A DNA stretch of 64,000 bases, taken from NCBI GenBank assembly GCA_963664585.2, contig CAXXEO010000005.1, forward strand, positions 1 through 64,000, given 5' to 3'. The DNA comes from G963664585 sp963664585 (GTDB lineage Bacteria > Bacillota > Clostridia > Oscillospirales > Ruminococcaceae). The position numbers and the translations under genes are program-made. The notes below the pieces were generated by a model. That model saw only the letters and a program-made list of their open reading frames with translations. It ran no database searches and was not told the DNA's origin. Positions 42,561-51,471 of the stretch are shown piece after piece. Every line of letters begins with the position of its first letter. Within the stretch, counting starts at the first letter, position 1.

Positions 42561-43442
42561 TTATTTTTTGCCAATCTTGTCAGAAAGTGCTGTAGCATCT
42601 GTACGCCACTGTGAATACTTGCCACTGGATTCTGCCTCTTCGACAATTTTATTGACAGCAGCCAAAAGCTCTTTCTCACCCTTCGGCATACCTACAAGGG
42701 TACCCTTGCTGGTATAGTCGAATTTGACAGTGCTCATAGCAAGAATATCATAGTTTTTGCAAAACTGCTCTCCAGTGACACCGGACATTGCAAAGGCATC
42801 AATTTTTTTGGTTTGCAACATCATAATCCCGTCGTTAAGAGAGCTGATGATCTCCATTTTTGGGGTCTTGATCTGTTGTGTGGTAAGGTCATACTGCAAC
42901 GAACCGTTCTGCGCGGCAATGGTCTTGCCGTCGAAGTCCGAGAGTTTTGTGTACTTGGATGCGTTTTCTTTGAGAACCAGAAGGCCCTGATATCCGCCAA
43001 CGATGTTGTAGGGGGAGGACAATTCCATCGCTTCTGCACGTTCTGGCTTATACGCGAGGCCGGAAATGGCCATATCAACCTTACCCTGTTGGATGGCTGT
43101 AATAATAGCGCCGAAATCCATAGACTCGATGACCAGCTTAACGCCAAGTTGCTGAGCGATGTACTTGCCAAGCTCAATGTCGCTTCCGACAATAGCATCC
43201 TGTCCCGTCTTGCTCAAATCCTGAAATTCATAAGGTGCGAAGTCAGGAGACGTAGCCATGACTATCTTACCTGCTGCCTTGATCTTTTCAAGTCGATTGG
43301 TGGCCGCAGCAGAAGCGGATGCACTACTGGTGGAAGAAGCTTTACTGGAAACAGCGCCGCTGGAAGGGGTGCTGCTCTGACAACCGGTCAGCATAGATAT
43401 TAATAACGCGGCTGCGAGTGTCCATACTGCAATTTTTTTCAT
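42561..43442 (-). CDS. Polar amino-acid ABC transporter, substrate-binding lipoprotein
   Basis: A 293-residue family-3 solute-binding protein. The lipoprotein signal ends MLTGC (Cys21), followed by a Ser/Ala linker of about 30 residues. The binding-domain start is KIKAAGKIVMATSPDFAPYEF, with DIELGKYIAQQLG after it. Amino-acid specificity cannot be read off. It is the first gene of the operon, with a strong promoter and GGAGG upstream. Confidence 0.93.
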   Translation of the reverse strand: MKKIAVWTLAAALLISMLTGCQSSTPSSGAVSSKASSTSSASASAAATNRLEKIKAAGKIVMATSPDFAPYEFQDLSKTGQDAIVGSDIELGKYIAQQLGVKLVIESMDFGAIITAIQQGKVDMAISGLAYKPERAEAMELSSPYNIVGGYQGLLVLKENASKYTKLSDFDGKTIAAQNGSLQYDLTTQQIKTPKMEIISSLNDGIMMLQTKKIDAFAMSGVTGEQFCKNYDILAMSTVKFDYTSKGTLVGMPKGEKELLAAVNKIVEEAESSGKYSQWRTDATALSDKIGKK

Positions 43443-43478
43443 GATATACCTCCAAATGCTAATGTTGAATATATATGT

Positions 43479-43507
43479 ATTATATCTGTATAATGTTAAT
43501 ATTACAA
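43479..43507 (-). promoter_or_regulatory. Promoter of the amino-acid ABC operon
   Basis: On the minus strand TTGTAA (43507-43502), 17-base spacer, TATAAT (43484-43479), 37 bases before the start codon. Confidence 0.7.
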
Positions 43508-43715
43508 TCCTTATATCAATTTATATTTCATGATTTCAGATTAAAATCCGCTGGATTTTAAAACTGTCGCTCGATTTATAACAATAGCGCAGTGAATTTA
43601 ACACTATATATCCTGTTTAAAGCAAAATACTGTATAGAGGAAATAAATATACATTTATTCATGTATAGACCGCTTTGCAAGAACAAGCGAGTGCATGGCC
43701 AGGCGACAATGAATA

Positions 43716-44249
43716 TTAATGTTCTGTGTTTTGTTGCGCCAAAGTCGCATGCAGTGTATGAGGGTCAATCAGCATTACCTTGCGCCCCTGCTTCATGGCG
43801 TAATTAATTGTTTGATAGGTCCCACTTCGTTTAGTTCCGTTAAAAATGGCAATAATCATATCTGAGTGGTCAACCATGTAATGATTACGGTCTGCAAAGC
43901 AGCCAGGATAATAATGAAAGTTGACATAGGTAATTCGATCCGCTTTTTCAAGTACATTGTGATATCTTAACTCGTCCTGGCCCGCCCATCGTTCTGACTG
44001 GCTGGTGCAGGGTAGGGCACATTCGAGAATAAGGTCCGGGTATTCCGCTTTCATTTCCAGAACGATTTCTGCCGCTATCTGATCGATGCCCATTGCCATA
44101 CCAGATATAAAATGCTTGTACCCGCTTAAAACGGCAACGGTTATCTGTATTTTCAGTACCTCACGTAGATTCTGATAAATTACGTCGTACCTTTCCCCAC
44201 CTCTGGAGAGCAGGGTCGGACGATGTCCCGTAAAACAGCACGTCTTCAA
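43716..44249 (-). CDS. SLOG-fold protein (DUF1273/YpsA-like)
   Basis: About 177 residues of the nucleotide-binding SLOG superfamily: CCFTGHRP at the N-terminus, ISGMAMGIDQIAAEIV and DHSDMIIAIFNGTKRSGT. The YpsA group is of poorly known function. I choose TTG at 44249 as the start because AGGGGTG lies upstream and CCFTGHRP is the usual opening; an ATG at 44291 is also in frame. It is divergent from the PerR-like regulator. Confidence 0.8.
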   Translation of the reverse strand: MKTCCFTGHRPTLLSRGGERYDVIYQNLREVLKIQITVAVLSGYKHFISGMAMGIDQIAAEIVLEMKAEYPDLILECALPCTSQSERWAGQDELRYHNVLEKADRITYVNFHYYPGCFADRNHYMVDHSDMIIAIFNGTKRSGTYQTINYAMKQGRKVMLIDPHTLHATLAQQNTEH

Positions 44250-44326
44250 TATAAACACCCCTAATAGCCTATCATTTTTATGATAACACAAAGACCAAAT
44301 TGCGTAAACATTATCCTTTAAATCAC

Positions 44327-44355
44327 TTGACTGTTTTTTTCTAATAAACTACAAT
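44327..44355 (+). promoter_or_regulatory. Promoter of the PerR-like gene
   Basis: TTGACT (44327-44332), 17-base spacer, TACAAT (44350-44355). Confidence 0.7.
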
Positions 44356-44358
44356 ATA

Positions 44359-44375
44359 ATAGGAATGATTACTAT
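44359..44375 (+). promoter_or_regulatory. Candidate PerR/Fur-type operator
   Basis: ATAGGAATGATTACTAT is a 17-base inverted repeat with 14 of 16 paired positions matching. The inner 7-1-7 arrangement TAGGAAT-G-ATTACTA resembles Fur-family boxes. It starts 4 bases after the -10 box, ideal for autorepression. Confidence 0.6.
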
Positions 44376-44441
44376 TGATTCTGTTTTTAAAAACAAATAA
44401 GGTTTATTGCCGTCAAAAAGAAAATAATACGGCTTGGGGGG

Positions 44442-44846
44442 ATGGTTGAACTGATTAAAAGAAATACAATTCAGCGAAAATTGGTGCTAAATGCAGTCAT
44501 CGATGCCGCCAATCACCCCACTGCAGATACAATTTATCATCATATCAGAGAAGAATACCCTGATATCAGTTTGGGGACGGTTTATCGCAACCTCACGCTT
44601 CTCTGGGAAAGTGGTCAAATCAAAAAAATCTGCGTCCCGAATGCAGCTGACCGTTTTGACCGTACAATTGCCCCCCACTATCATATACTGTGCACCCAAT
44701 GTGGATCATTTAGTGATGTGGAGACCCCCTATATTGATGAGCTGGACAACAAGATAGAGAAAGACACCGGATATCAGGTAGAAGAGCATGATATTATATT
44801 TACAGGGATATGCCCTGACTGTCAAAAAAGCAAGGTTGATCAGTAA
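44442..44846 (+). CDS. perR: Fur family transcriptional regulator, PerR-like
   Basis: A 134-residue metal-dependent repressor. A winged helix spans residues 1-80 (DISLGTVYRNLTLLWESG is the recognition region), and two CxxC zinc motifs are CTQC and CPDC. His and Asp positions in DRFDRTIAPHYHI fit the PerR peroxide-sensing site. It lies 240 bases upstream of rubrerythrin, a common PerR target. Start choice is uncertain because GGGGGG directly abuts the ATG. Confidence 0.82.
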   Translation: MVELIKRNTIQRKLVLNAVIDAANHPTADTIYHHIREEYPDISLGTVYRNLTLLWESGQIKKICVPNAADRFDRTIAPHYHILCTQCGSFSDVETPYIDELDNKIEKDTGYQVEEHDIIFTGICPDCQKSKVDQ

Positions 44847-44938
44847 ATAAAGCCCATACGACTCATTTTGATATTGCCTTATCAATTGTATCTCTTCCCA
44901 CTTTGCCGTATTATTTTCATTTTAACGGCATTAAACCT

Positions 44939-44977
44939 TATTTATTTTTCCCCGCCTGTGGCGGGGAAAAATAAATA
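44939..44977. terminator. 18-3-18 core hairpin downstream of perR
   Basis: Perfect arms TATTTATTTTTCCCCGCC and complement with loop TGT. Same length and loop as the hairpin at 38405 but different outer arms. Confidence 0.85.
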
Positions 44978-45086
44978 TAATTAATTGCATTTTAAAAAAC
45001 AGAATCAGCGGTGCGAAATAGATACTGACGAATGCCCTTATATTTTTGGGATAGAATGAGTGACTACACTAAAGGAGGACGAGAAA

Positions 45087-45626
45087 ATGGAATTTAAAGG
45101 ATCGAGAACAGAGGCCAATCTGATGGCGGCATTTTCCGGGGAATCACAGGCGCGAAACAAGTATACTTATTATGCTTCGAAGGCCATTAAGGATGGATAC
45201 AACCAAATTGCGGCAATTTTTGAAGAGACAGCTAACAATGAAAAAGAGCATGCAAAACTCTGGTTCAAATTGCTGCATGATGGTGCGGTTCCCGATACCG
45301 CCACAAATTTGAAGGATGCCGCCGATGGCGAAAACTTCGAGTGGACAAATATGTATGCCGAGTTTGCTAAGCAGGCTGAAGACGAAGGCTTTGACAAAAT
45401 CTCGGCGATGTTTAGTGGCGTGGCACTGATTGAAAAGGAGCACGAAGAAAGATATCGCAAGCTTCTTGCCAATTTGAATGAGGGTAAAGTGTTTGACCGT
45501 GAGGAGAGCCATACCTGGCAGTGCTCCAATTGTGGACATATTGTCAATGGTAAAAACGCCCCTGACATCTGCCCTGTTTGCGATCACCCAAGGGCTTACT
45601 TCCAGATCAAGGCTTCCAACTATTGA
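45087..45626 (+). CDS. Rubrerythrin
   Basis: A 179-residue peroxide reductase of anaerobes. The ferritin-like di-iron domain has SGESQARNKYTYYA, EETANNEKEHAKL and ALIEKEHEERY; the C-terminal rubredoxin has CSNCGH and CPVCDHPRAYF. The start at 45087 is set by AAAGGAGG upstream. It removes H2O2 and probably belongs to the regulon of the adjacent PerR-like repressor. Confidence 0.95.
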   Translation: MEFKGSRTEANLMAAFSGESQARNKYTYYASKAIKDGYNQIAAIFEETANNEKEHAKLWFKLLHDGAVPDTATNLKDAADGENFEWTNMYAEFAKQAEDEGFDKISAMFSGVALIEKEHEERYRKLLANLNEGKVFDREESHTWQCSNCGHIVNGKNAPDICPVCDHPRAYFQIKASNY

Positions 45627-45634
45627 TTCAGTAT

Positions 45635-45700
45635 TTTAGTTGATTAACTTGAAAACAAGCTTGTCATTTTCTTCTCCCGCCTGAAATGGGGAGAGAGATA
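45635..45700 (-). repeat. Rearranged family A fragment (A9)
   Basis: Begins TTAGTTGATTAACTTG and CAAGCTTG like a family A end, then passes directly into TCATTTTCTTCTCCCGCC, the opposite half, and decays. Confidence 0.65.
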
Positions 45701-45739
45701 CGGATGAACACACTTAACGTTAGAAAAATTTCATTCTAA

Positions 45740-45751
45740 AAAAGCCACAAG
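45740..45751 (+). terminator. Left arm of a terminator split by the IS3 element
   Basis: AAAAGCCACAAG here pairs with TTTGTGGCTTTT at about 47066-47077, on the far side of the insertion. Together they would be the rubrerythrin terminator. Confidence 0.55.
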
Positions 45752-45815
45752 GTTGAAGTGCACCCCTAAAGTTAGACAGTATGATATACTGAAATAACTT
45801 TGGGGGTGTTATTCT

Positions 45816-46175
45816 ATGCCAAAAGGGACTCCGTTTAGCGGGGAGTTTAAGCAAAAAGTCGTAGAAGATATGCGAACAAATCATCTAGGCTTTCGAGAAG
45901 CAGCGAAGAAATATGGACTGCCAAATCATGAGCCGGTGAGGAAATGGGAGCGGATATATCTCGAAGAAGGTCCTGAAGGTCTCTATGTAGATAGGCGCGG
46001 CAGGGCCTGCGCTGGCAGCGGTACGCGAAAAGGGCGTCCGTCAAAGCTGGACAAGAAGGTAGAAGAAGATCTGATCGCCGAGAACCAGCGTTTAAGAGCA
46101 GAGGTTGATTACTTAAAAAAATTGAATGCCTTAGCATCCGAGAGGGTACAGCGAGAGAAAAATCACAAGTCGTAA
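45816..46175 (+). CDS. IS3 transposase OrfA
   Basis: A 119-residue DNA-binding protein with a helix-turn-helix (LGFREAAKKYGLPNHEPVRKWE) and a C-terminal coiled coil (AENQRLRAEVDYLKKL). It provides end recognition, alone or fused to OrfB. The RBS is weak (GGGGGTG upstream). The end overlaps the OrfB frame at the A-rich site GAGAAAAATC. Confidence 0.88.
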   Translation: MPKGTPFSGEFKQKVVEDMRTNHLGFREAAKKYGLPNHEPVRKWERIYLEEGPEGLYVDRRGRACAGSGTRKGRPSKLDKKVEEDLIAENQRLRAEVDYLKKLNALASERVQREKNHKS

Positions 46176-47011
46176 CGGAGCTAAGGCAGAAACACAAACT
46201 CGATGTACTCCTCGACGTAGCGGAGCTATCGCGCGCCACGTATTACTATCATCTTAAGAAACAAACAAACCAAGATAAATATAGTGAAATCAAAGTACAG
46301 ATTAAATTGATTTATGCGGAAAACAAGGGCCGGTACGGCTATCGGAGAATTACGTTGGCACTGAGGAATCGGGGTTATGTTGTAAATCATAAAACTGTTC
46401 AGAAGCTGATGAAGGAACTAGGTATCATTTGCTGCGTCAGAATGAAGAAATATCGCTCCTATAAAGGCGAAATCGGCAATGTCGCGCCGAATCTTCTAGA
46501 TCGTGACTTTAAGGCGGAAAAACCGAATCTGAAATGGGTTACCGATGTTACAGAGTTCAATTTGTTTGGTCAGAAGCTTTATCTGTCACCAATTCTGGAT
46601 TTGTGTAGCAGTGATATCGTCAGCTATACGATTTCGGACAGGCCTGTTTTGTCCATGGTGACTTCCATGTTGGAAAAGGCGTTTGCGACAATTCCGGATG
46701 GAACAGGCCTCATCCTCCACTCGGATCAGGGTTGGCAATACCAACATAAAACATTTCAACGGGTACTCAAAAAGAAGGGTATTCGCCAGAGCATGAGCCG
46801 TAAGGGCAACTGCTTGGATAACGCTATGATAGAAAATTTCTTTGGTCTGCTCAAGAGTGAGCTCCTCTACCTGCAAAACTTTGAATCTATAGAGCATTTC
46901 ATCAACGAACTCATTGAATATCTTGATTACTACAATAATCACCGTATCAAGGCAAAACTGAAAGGCTTGCCGCCCGTTTTACACAGACAGCAAGCCCTCT
47001 CGGCCGCTTAA
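46160..47011 (+). CDS. IS3 transposase OrfB (catalytic, made by -1 frameshift)
   Basis: A DDE integrase-fold transposase of about 283 residues in the -1 frame relative to OrfA. It is continuous from the A5 run at 46158-46162 (KSQVVTELRQKHKL) with no start codon there, so the OrfAB fusion by programmed -1 frameshifting is expected. Catalytic residues lie in WVTDVTEF, HSDQGWQY and NAMIENFFG. A TTG at 46307 could give a shorter product. It appears intact. Confidence 0.88.
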   Translation, partial: KSQVVTELRQKHKLDVLLDVAELSRATYYYHLKKQTNQDKYSEIKVQIKLIYAENKGRYGYRRITLALRNRGYVVNHKTVQKLMKELGIICCVRMKKYRSYKGEIGNVAPNLLDRDFKAEKPNLKWVTDVTEFNLFGQKLYLSPILDLCSSDIVSYTISDRPVLSMVTSMLEKAFATIPDGTGLILHSDQGWQYQHKTFQRVLKKKGIRQSMSRKGNCLDNAMIENFFGLLKSELLYLQNFESIEHFINELIEYLDYYNNHRIKAKLKGLPPVLHRQQALSAA

Positions 47012-47154
47012 ACTAAATATTTGTCTAACTTTTTGGGGTCATATCAGGTACGAAAAAACCGTACTTTGTGGCTTTTATTTAGAGGTTAAAGATTTTAAAT
47101 CAGATTCTCTTTCCCCATCATGCGTCTGGCAAAAAAACGAATCATAAGGCCACT

Positions 47155-47844
47155 CTACTCGTCGACAAAACGATACCCAACACCCACTTCGGTGATAATA
47201 TAACGTGGATTCGCAGTATCCTTTTCGATTTTTCTCCTGATATTCGCCATAAAAACGCGAAGAGACTGAAAATCATCGGTGTTTTGATAACCCCACACTT
47301 CCTTTTGAATATATCGGTGTGTGAGTACTTTCCCTGAATTACTAACAAGAAGCAGAAGCATTTTATATTCAATTGGAGTCAGATGTATTTCCTCATTATC
47401 TACAGATACTTTGCGCTTCTCATAATCGATGACAAGCTTATCAAGTGTAAAAAGGCTGGCTTGTTCTTTTTCTGGCGTAAAATGCCTCAAAGCAACCCGT
47501 ATCCTGGCAAGAAGCTCGCCGATATTAAACGGTTTCGTAATATAGTCATCTGCACCCACATCAAGTGCCTGAACCTTTTCCTTTTCCTGACCTCTCGCTG
47601 AGATGATCACGACAGGTATCTGCGAGGTTTGTCTCACCTGTCTCAAAACCTCCATACCATCAATATCCGGCAGGCCTAGGTCGAGCAGGATAATATCCGG
47701 ATTGTTGGATAAAAAAAGAGAAATGCCGGTAAGACCGTTTAAAGCCGTACAATAAGCGTAACCATTTGTTTTGAGCGAGATCTGCAGAAAATTCTGGATA
47801 CTTTTGTCATCCTCAATAATCAAAACCAACTTGTTATCCATCAT
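47155..47844 (-). CDS. kdpE: Response regulator, KdpE-like
   Basis: A 229-residue OmpR-family regulator. The receiver has the acidic pair at EDD (11-13), the phosphorylation site Asp55 (LLDLGLP) and Lys in YITKPFN. The C-terminal winged helix ends YIITEVGVGYRFVDE. It overlaps the sensor kinase gene by 11 bases and is the last gene of the potassium operon. Its target promoter is probably that of this Trk operon, by inference. Confidence 0.88.
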   Translation of the reverse strand: MMDNKLVLIIEDDKSIQNFLQISLKTNGYAYCTALNGLTGISLFLSNNPDIILLDLGLPDIDGMEVLRQVRQTSQIPVVIISARGQEKEKVQALDVGADDYITKPFNIGELLARIRVALRHFTPEKEQASLFTLDKLVIDYEKRKVSVDNEEIHLTPIEYKMLLLLVSNSGKVLTHRYIQKEVWGYQNTDDFQSLRVFMANIRRKIEKDTANPRYIITEVGVGYRFVDE

Positions 47845-49312
47845 GCATCACCGTCCTTTCGAGAGGAAGTGTAAACTGGAAGGTCGCCCCCCCTATTTCA
47901 TTGTTATTTGCCGATATCGTTCCTCCATGTGCCTGAATAATGGATTTGCAAATGCTGAGTCCTAAGCCCATACCGCGGTGTGCATCTGTACTTTGAGAGG
48001 TTTCAGTAACAAAACTTTCAAAAATTTGATTGAGCAATTCCTCTTTGATGCCACCACCATTATCAGATACTGTAAAGACGATGTCTGATTTAACCTTCTC
48101 TGTTTTCAGCAAAATCTCGCAAGGGCTTGCCGTATGCTTAATGGCATTGTCAAGCAAATTGATCAGAACCTGTATGATCAGCTGCCCGTCCATCGGCACA
48201 AGCATTATTTCATTCGTTATATCGGTTTTGATCGTGTGGTTACCCGCTGTCTTGGAGACTCTTGATACAGCTTCCCCAATGATATCGTCGATAACTTCAT
48301 TTTGCTGATTGAGTAAAAGCTTACCATCCTGAATTCTAGTCATGTTCAGCAAGTTTTCTACCATATTGCTCAGCCAGGCTGCATCTGTGTTAATCCCATT
48401 GAGAAGAGACAGTATCATTTCAGCGTCCAGGCTTTTATAGCTATCAATCAAAAAACCGGATCCTCCCCTGATGGCAGTAAGCGGAGTTCTTAGATCATGA
48501 GAAATACTGCGTAAAAGATTGCTCCTCAACGTTTCTTTTTCAATGTTGAGTCTGTTTTTTTCCTCTGCTATATTAAGCAGCTCACGTTCAATTGCCATGG
48601 TGATCTGGGAGAGCATTGTATTGATGCAGAGTGATTCTTCCTTTGTAATATCTCCATTCCTACAGTCCACACTAAGCACGCCGATTGTATGACTTTTATT
48701 TTTGATCGGCAAATATTTTTGAGAAAGGTTTCCCAAAAAGTTTTCTCCCGCTCCACATGCCAGACTATTTTTAAAACTCCAAATTACAGCACTGTCATTC
48801 GAGGCGTAAGCTGCCTCTCCATAAAAAATCGCACATGCCTTGCCGATGAGCAGTTCCAGATTTTCAACACCATAAGCAATAATATTGTCAATTTCAGTAA
48901 TATTCAAATAACCACTGCTGATTTTGTAGAGTCTGCTTGCCATCTCCTCATTCTGCTTTGAAATGATTATTTGCTTTTGCAGTCTTGATGTTAAAGTGCT
49001 TACAATAAAGGCAACTACTAAAAAAATAGTAAATGATATGATATAGTTCGGATCTTTGACTCTAAAGGTGTATTTTGGTTCTGTGAAAAAGTAATTGAAA
49101 GCAAAGATGCATATGATCGATGATAGAATCCCCCACAAATAATTTTTTGTTTCTATAATGACAATCAGTATGCCCAAAACATAAAGCATCAATATGTTTT
49201 CCACTCTGAGTCCAAATCCCTGCAAAGCAAAAGCAAAAAGCGTGGCGAGTAACAATATTGCAAAAGTTTTAAGCGCTTTCACGATTATGCTATTAGGGGT
49301 GAAAATTTTCAT
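47834..49312 (-). CDS. Sensor histidine kinase, KdpD-like but without the N-terminal Kdp domain
   Basis: A 492-residue membrane kinase. Four helices near residues 12-110 match the DUF4118 membrane module of KdpD. A GAF-like region follows, then the dimerisation box SISHDLRTPLTAIRGG and the ATPase motifs NLLDNAIKHT, DNGGGI and GMGLGLSI. The large cytoplasmic N-terminal domain of classical KdpD (about 370 residues) is absent. The start at 49312 has AAGGTGAGCAG upstream. It is translationally coupled to kdpE. Confidence 0.87.
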   Translation of the reverse strand: MKIFTPNSIIVKALKTFAILLLATLFAFALQGFGLRVENILMLYVLGILIVIIETKNYLWGILSSIICIFAFNYFFTEPKYTFRVKDPNYIISFTIFLVVAFIVSTLTSRLQKQIIISKQNEEMASRLYKISSGYLNITEIDNIIAYGVENLELLIGKACAIFYGEAAYASNDSAVIWSFKNSLACGAGENFLGNLSQKYLPIKNKSHTIGVLSVDCRNGDITKEESLCINTMLSQITMAIERELLNIAEEKNRLNIEKETLRSNLLRSISHDLRTPLTAIRGGSGFLIDSYKSLDAEMILSLLNGINTDAAWLSNMVENLLNMTRIQDGKLLLNQQNEVIDDIIGEAVSRVSKTAGNHTIKTDITNEIMLVPMDGQLIIQVLINLLDNAIKHTASPCEILLKTEKVKSDIVFTVSDNGGGIKEELLNQIFESFVTETSQSTDAHRGMGLGLSICKSIIQAHGGTISANNNEIGGATFQFTLPLERTVMHDG

Positions 49313-49316
49313 CTGC

Positions 49317-50804
49317 TCACCTTTTAACAAATTTGTTTCCAATGTCAAAAAATAGTTTTGTCAGTCCTAAAAAGACGACATAAATTTCAAGTTTTCCAAC
49401 AAACATACCAATTATAGCGGTCCACAGTATCACAGGGCTGGCATCATATCCGGTAATGCCCATCGACAGTCCAACTGTTCCTAAGGCCGAAGCAAATTCA
49501 AAGCACGACATTTCCAGCGAGTAGCCAAAAAGAGTAAATACAAATGATCCTAATATAAATATGAATAGATATAGAACAATAAAAGCGTTGATTCTCAGCT
49601 TTTGCTGATCCGTCACCACTTCTTTTTTTCCGAAGCGGTCAATAGTATCAGCTCTTACCACTCTTTTGTGGAAAAACTGATCTCTGATGTTCCACCAAAG
49701 CTCTTTAAAAATCAGACAAACACGGTACTGTTTGATGCCGCCGGCAGTGGATCCTGCTCCACCACCTATTAACATTAATAGTATCATTAAAAGCAGCGCA
49801 GGGGAAGTCCAATTTGTAAAAGTTGGCACTGTCTGAAAACCCGTTGTCGTAAGAGCCGATACGGCTTGAAAAACTGCTATCCGAATGCTTTCTGACATAT
49901 TTCCAGCAAGACTGTTTAAAAGCAGTACGGAGAGTACAGGTGTTATCACAGCCAAAACGAACAATACAGATTTGACTTCACAATGTGAAAAAAATGCCTT
50001 GAATTTTCCTTTGATCAGAAATAAATGTACTAAAAAATTAGTGCCACCCAGCAGCATTAATACAATTGAGATAATCTCAATCGGCAAACTGTGGTAATAC
50101 CCTATATTCTCTGTCCTTGTAGAAAATCCACCGGTAGAAAGCGCAGCAATAGAATGATTTAGCGCATCAAACCAATTCATACCAAAAATCTTATACAATA
50201 TTGTCCCTGACAATATATATCCTGAGTATATTGTAATAATCAGCCGCGCTGATGTTATCAGGTTGGGCAGTAACCTGTCATTATGCCCCTCCGCATTATA
50301 CAGACGCATACCATAATAGTCCGACAACACGGATGTCATCACAAGGACTAAACCCACTCCGCCAAAAAATAGCATAATACTTCTGAACATTAAGAAAATT
50401 TTGGGACAAACAGCCACATCAACAACTGAAAGCCCCGTCGTGCTAAAGCCGCTTGTTGCTTCAAATATAGCCTGGGTAAAATTATAGTTGCCCGTCAGAA
50501 CAAAGGGCATTGAACTCACTGTAATTGCAATCGTCCAGGTCACCAGCACGATAATAGCATCCTCATGCTTCTGAAGCTGTCCTTTCTCTTTGCCCTTTAC
50601 CAAAAAGGCGAGCAGATATCCTACCAGTATGCTTAATACACCAGGAAGTATAAAGTACTTCGCGTTGGATATTTCTTCAGGGAAAGCGAATATAGTAAAT
50701 AAGGGCAACAAAACAATGAATCCTACTAACATTGTTACGATGCCCAAATATCCTATTATTAACTTATAACCGCCTGTTGCTTCTTTATTTTTGTCAGATT
50801 CCAT
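49317..50804 (-). CDS. trkH: TrkH/KtrB family potassium uptake protein
   Basis: A 495-residue potassium channel-like transporter with four M1-P-M2 repeats. Selectivity-loop glycines are visible in ATSGFSTTGLS, ALSTGGFSTR, ALTTTGFQT and ALGTVGLSMG. The start at 50804 follows the trkA stop by one base. With the two TrkA-type proteins it forms the uptake system, gated by nucleotide binding. Confidence 0.92.
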   Translation of the reverse strand: MESDKNKEATGGYKLIIGYLGIVTMLVGFIVLLPLFTIFAFPEEISNAKYFILPGVLSILVGYLLAFLVKGKEKGQLQKHEDAIIVLVTWTIAITVSSMPFVLTGNYNFTQAIFEATSGFSTTGLSVVDVAVCPKIFLMFRSIMLFFGGVGLVLVMTSVLSDYYGMRLYNAEGHNDRLLPNLITSARLIITIYSGYILSGTILYKIFGMNWFDALNHSIAALSTGGFSTRTENIGYYHSLPIEIISIVLMLLGGTNFLVHLFLIKGKFKAFFSHCEVKSVLFVLAVITPVLSVLLLNSLAGNMSESIRIAVFQAVSALTTTGFQTVPTFTNWTSPALLLMILLMLIGGGAGSTAGGIKQYRVCLIFKELWWNIRDQFFHKRVVRADTIDRFGKKEVVTDQQKLRINAFIVLYLFIFILGSFVFTLFGYSLEMSCFEFASALGTVGLSMGITGYDASPVILWTAIIGMFVGKLEIYVVFLGLTKLFFDIGNKFVKR

Positions 50805-50805
50805 T

Positions 50806-51471
50806 TTATTTTGAGCTCCCCGAAACTGCACGGATAGCCACATCCTGGTTTTGGGGTGAAGAAATAATCAGTAACTTGTCATTTTTAAAAATAACAGTTT
50901 GACCATTTGGCACCAGTATATCATCACCGCGGATGATACAACTGATGATCGCGTCGGTCGGAAAGCTGATATCCATGATTTTCTGATTGGTGACAGGAAA
51001 ATTTTCATCCACTAGCATCTCTGTCAGGATTACTTTTTCGTCTTCAATTGACAGCGTTTTGATAAAGTTCCCAATTGTTGAAGCTTGCTCAACCATATTG
51101 GCGACCAAATAGGTTGCACTGATAGCTGTGTTTACTCCAAGCTTTTTAAATATCTCCACATTCTTCGGATTGGAAACGATACAAACTGCTTTCTTAACCC
51201 CAAAAATTCGTTTTGCCACCTGACATATTGCGAGATTATCCGCGTCGTCAGGACGAAGAGCTATAATAATATCAGCGCCCTGAATTTTTGCTTCACGCAG
51301 TACATAATTTTTGCAAGCATCGCCATATACGATCGGAATATCATGGGTTTGGGCAAGATACTCACAATATGTATCATCGTCATTAATCACAATAAGCTTG
51401 TGATTTTTGCGGAGCAAAGACCTGATCAGAAAATCCGCTTTATTTCTTCCGCCTGCTATTACAATTTTCAT
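50806..51471 (-). CDS. trkA: TrkA-type NAD-binding regulatory protein (1)
   Basis: A 221-residue RCK protein: TrkA-N Rossmann domain (VIAGGRNKADFLI; note GGRNKAD rather than the usual GxGxxG) and a TrkA-C domain near residues 140-220. It binds the cytoplasmic face of TrkH. It overlaps the upstream TrkA-N gene by 4 bases. The altered glycine motif suggests different nucleotide binding from its partner. Confidence 0.88.
   Translation of the reverse strand: MKIVIAGGRNKADFLIRSLLRKNHKLIVINDDDTYCEYLAQTHDIPIVYGDACKNYVLREAKIQGADIIIALRPDDADNLAICQVAKRIFGVKKAVCIVSNPKNVEIFKKLGVNTAISATYLVANMVEQASTIGNFIKTLSIEDEKVILTEMLVDENFPVTNQKIMDISFPTDAIISCIIRGDDILVPNGQTVIFKNDKLLIISSPQNQDVAIRAVSGSSK

Larger units (their letters stand above)
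45759..47041 (+). mobile_element. IS3-family insertion sequence (IS150-like group)
   Basis: About 1,283 bp. The left end TGCACCCCTAAAGTTAGACA and the right end TGTCTAACTTTTTGGGGTCA are imperfect inverted repeats of each other. It contains orfA and orfB in a -1 frame relation. I see no clear target duplication. Confidence 0.88.

Noticed and set aside
42813..43403. 196-codon plus-strand frame opposite the ABC binding-protein gene
   Set aside because: Shadow of a well-supported lipoprotein gene with promoter and ribosome site.
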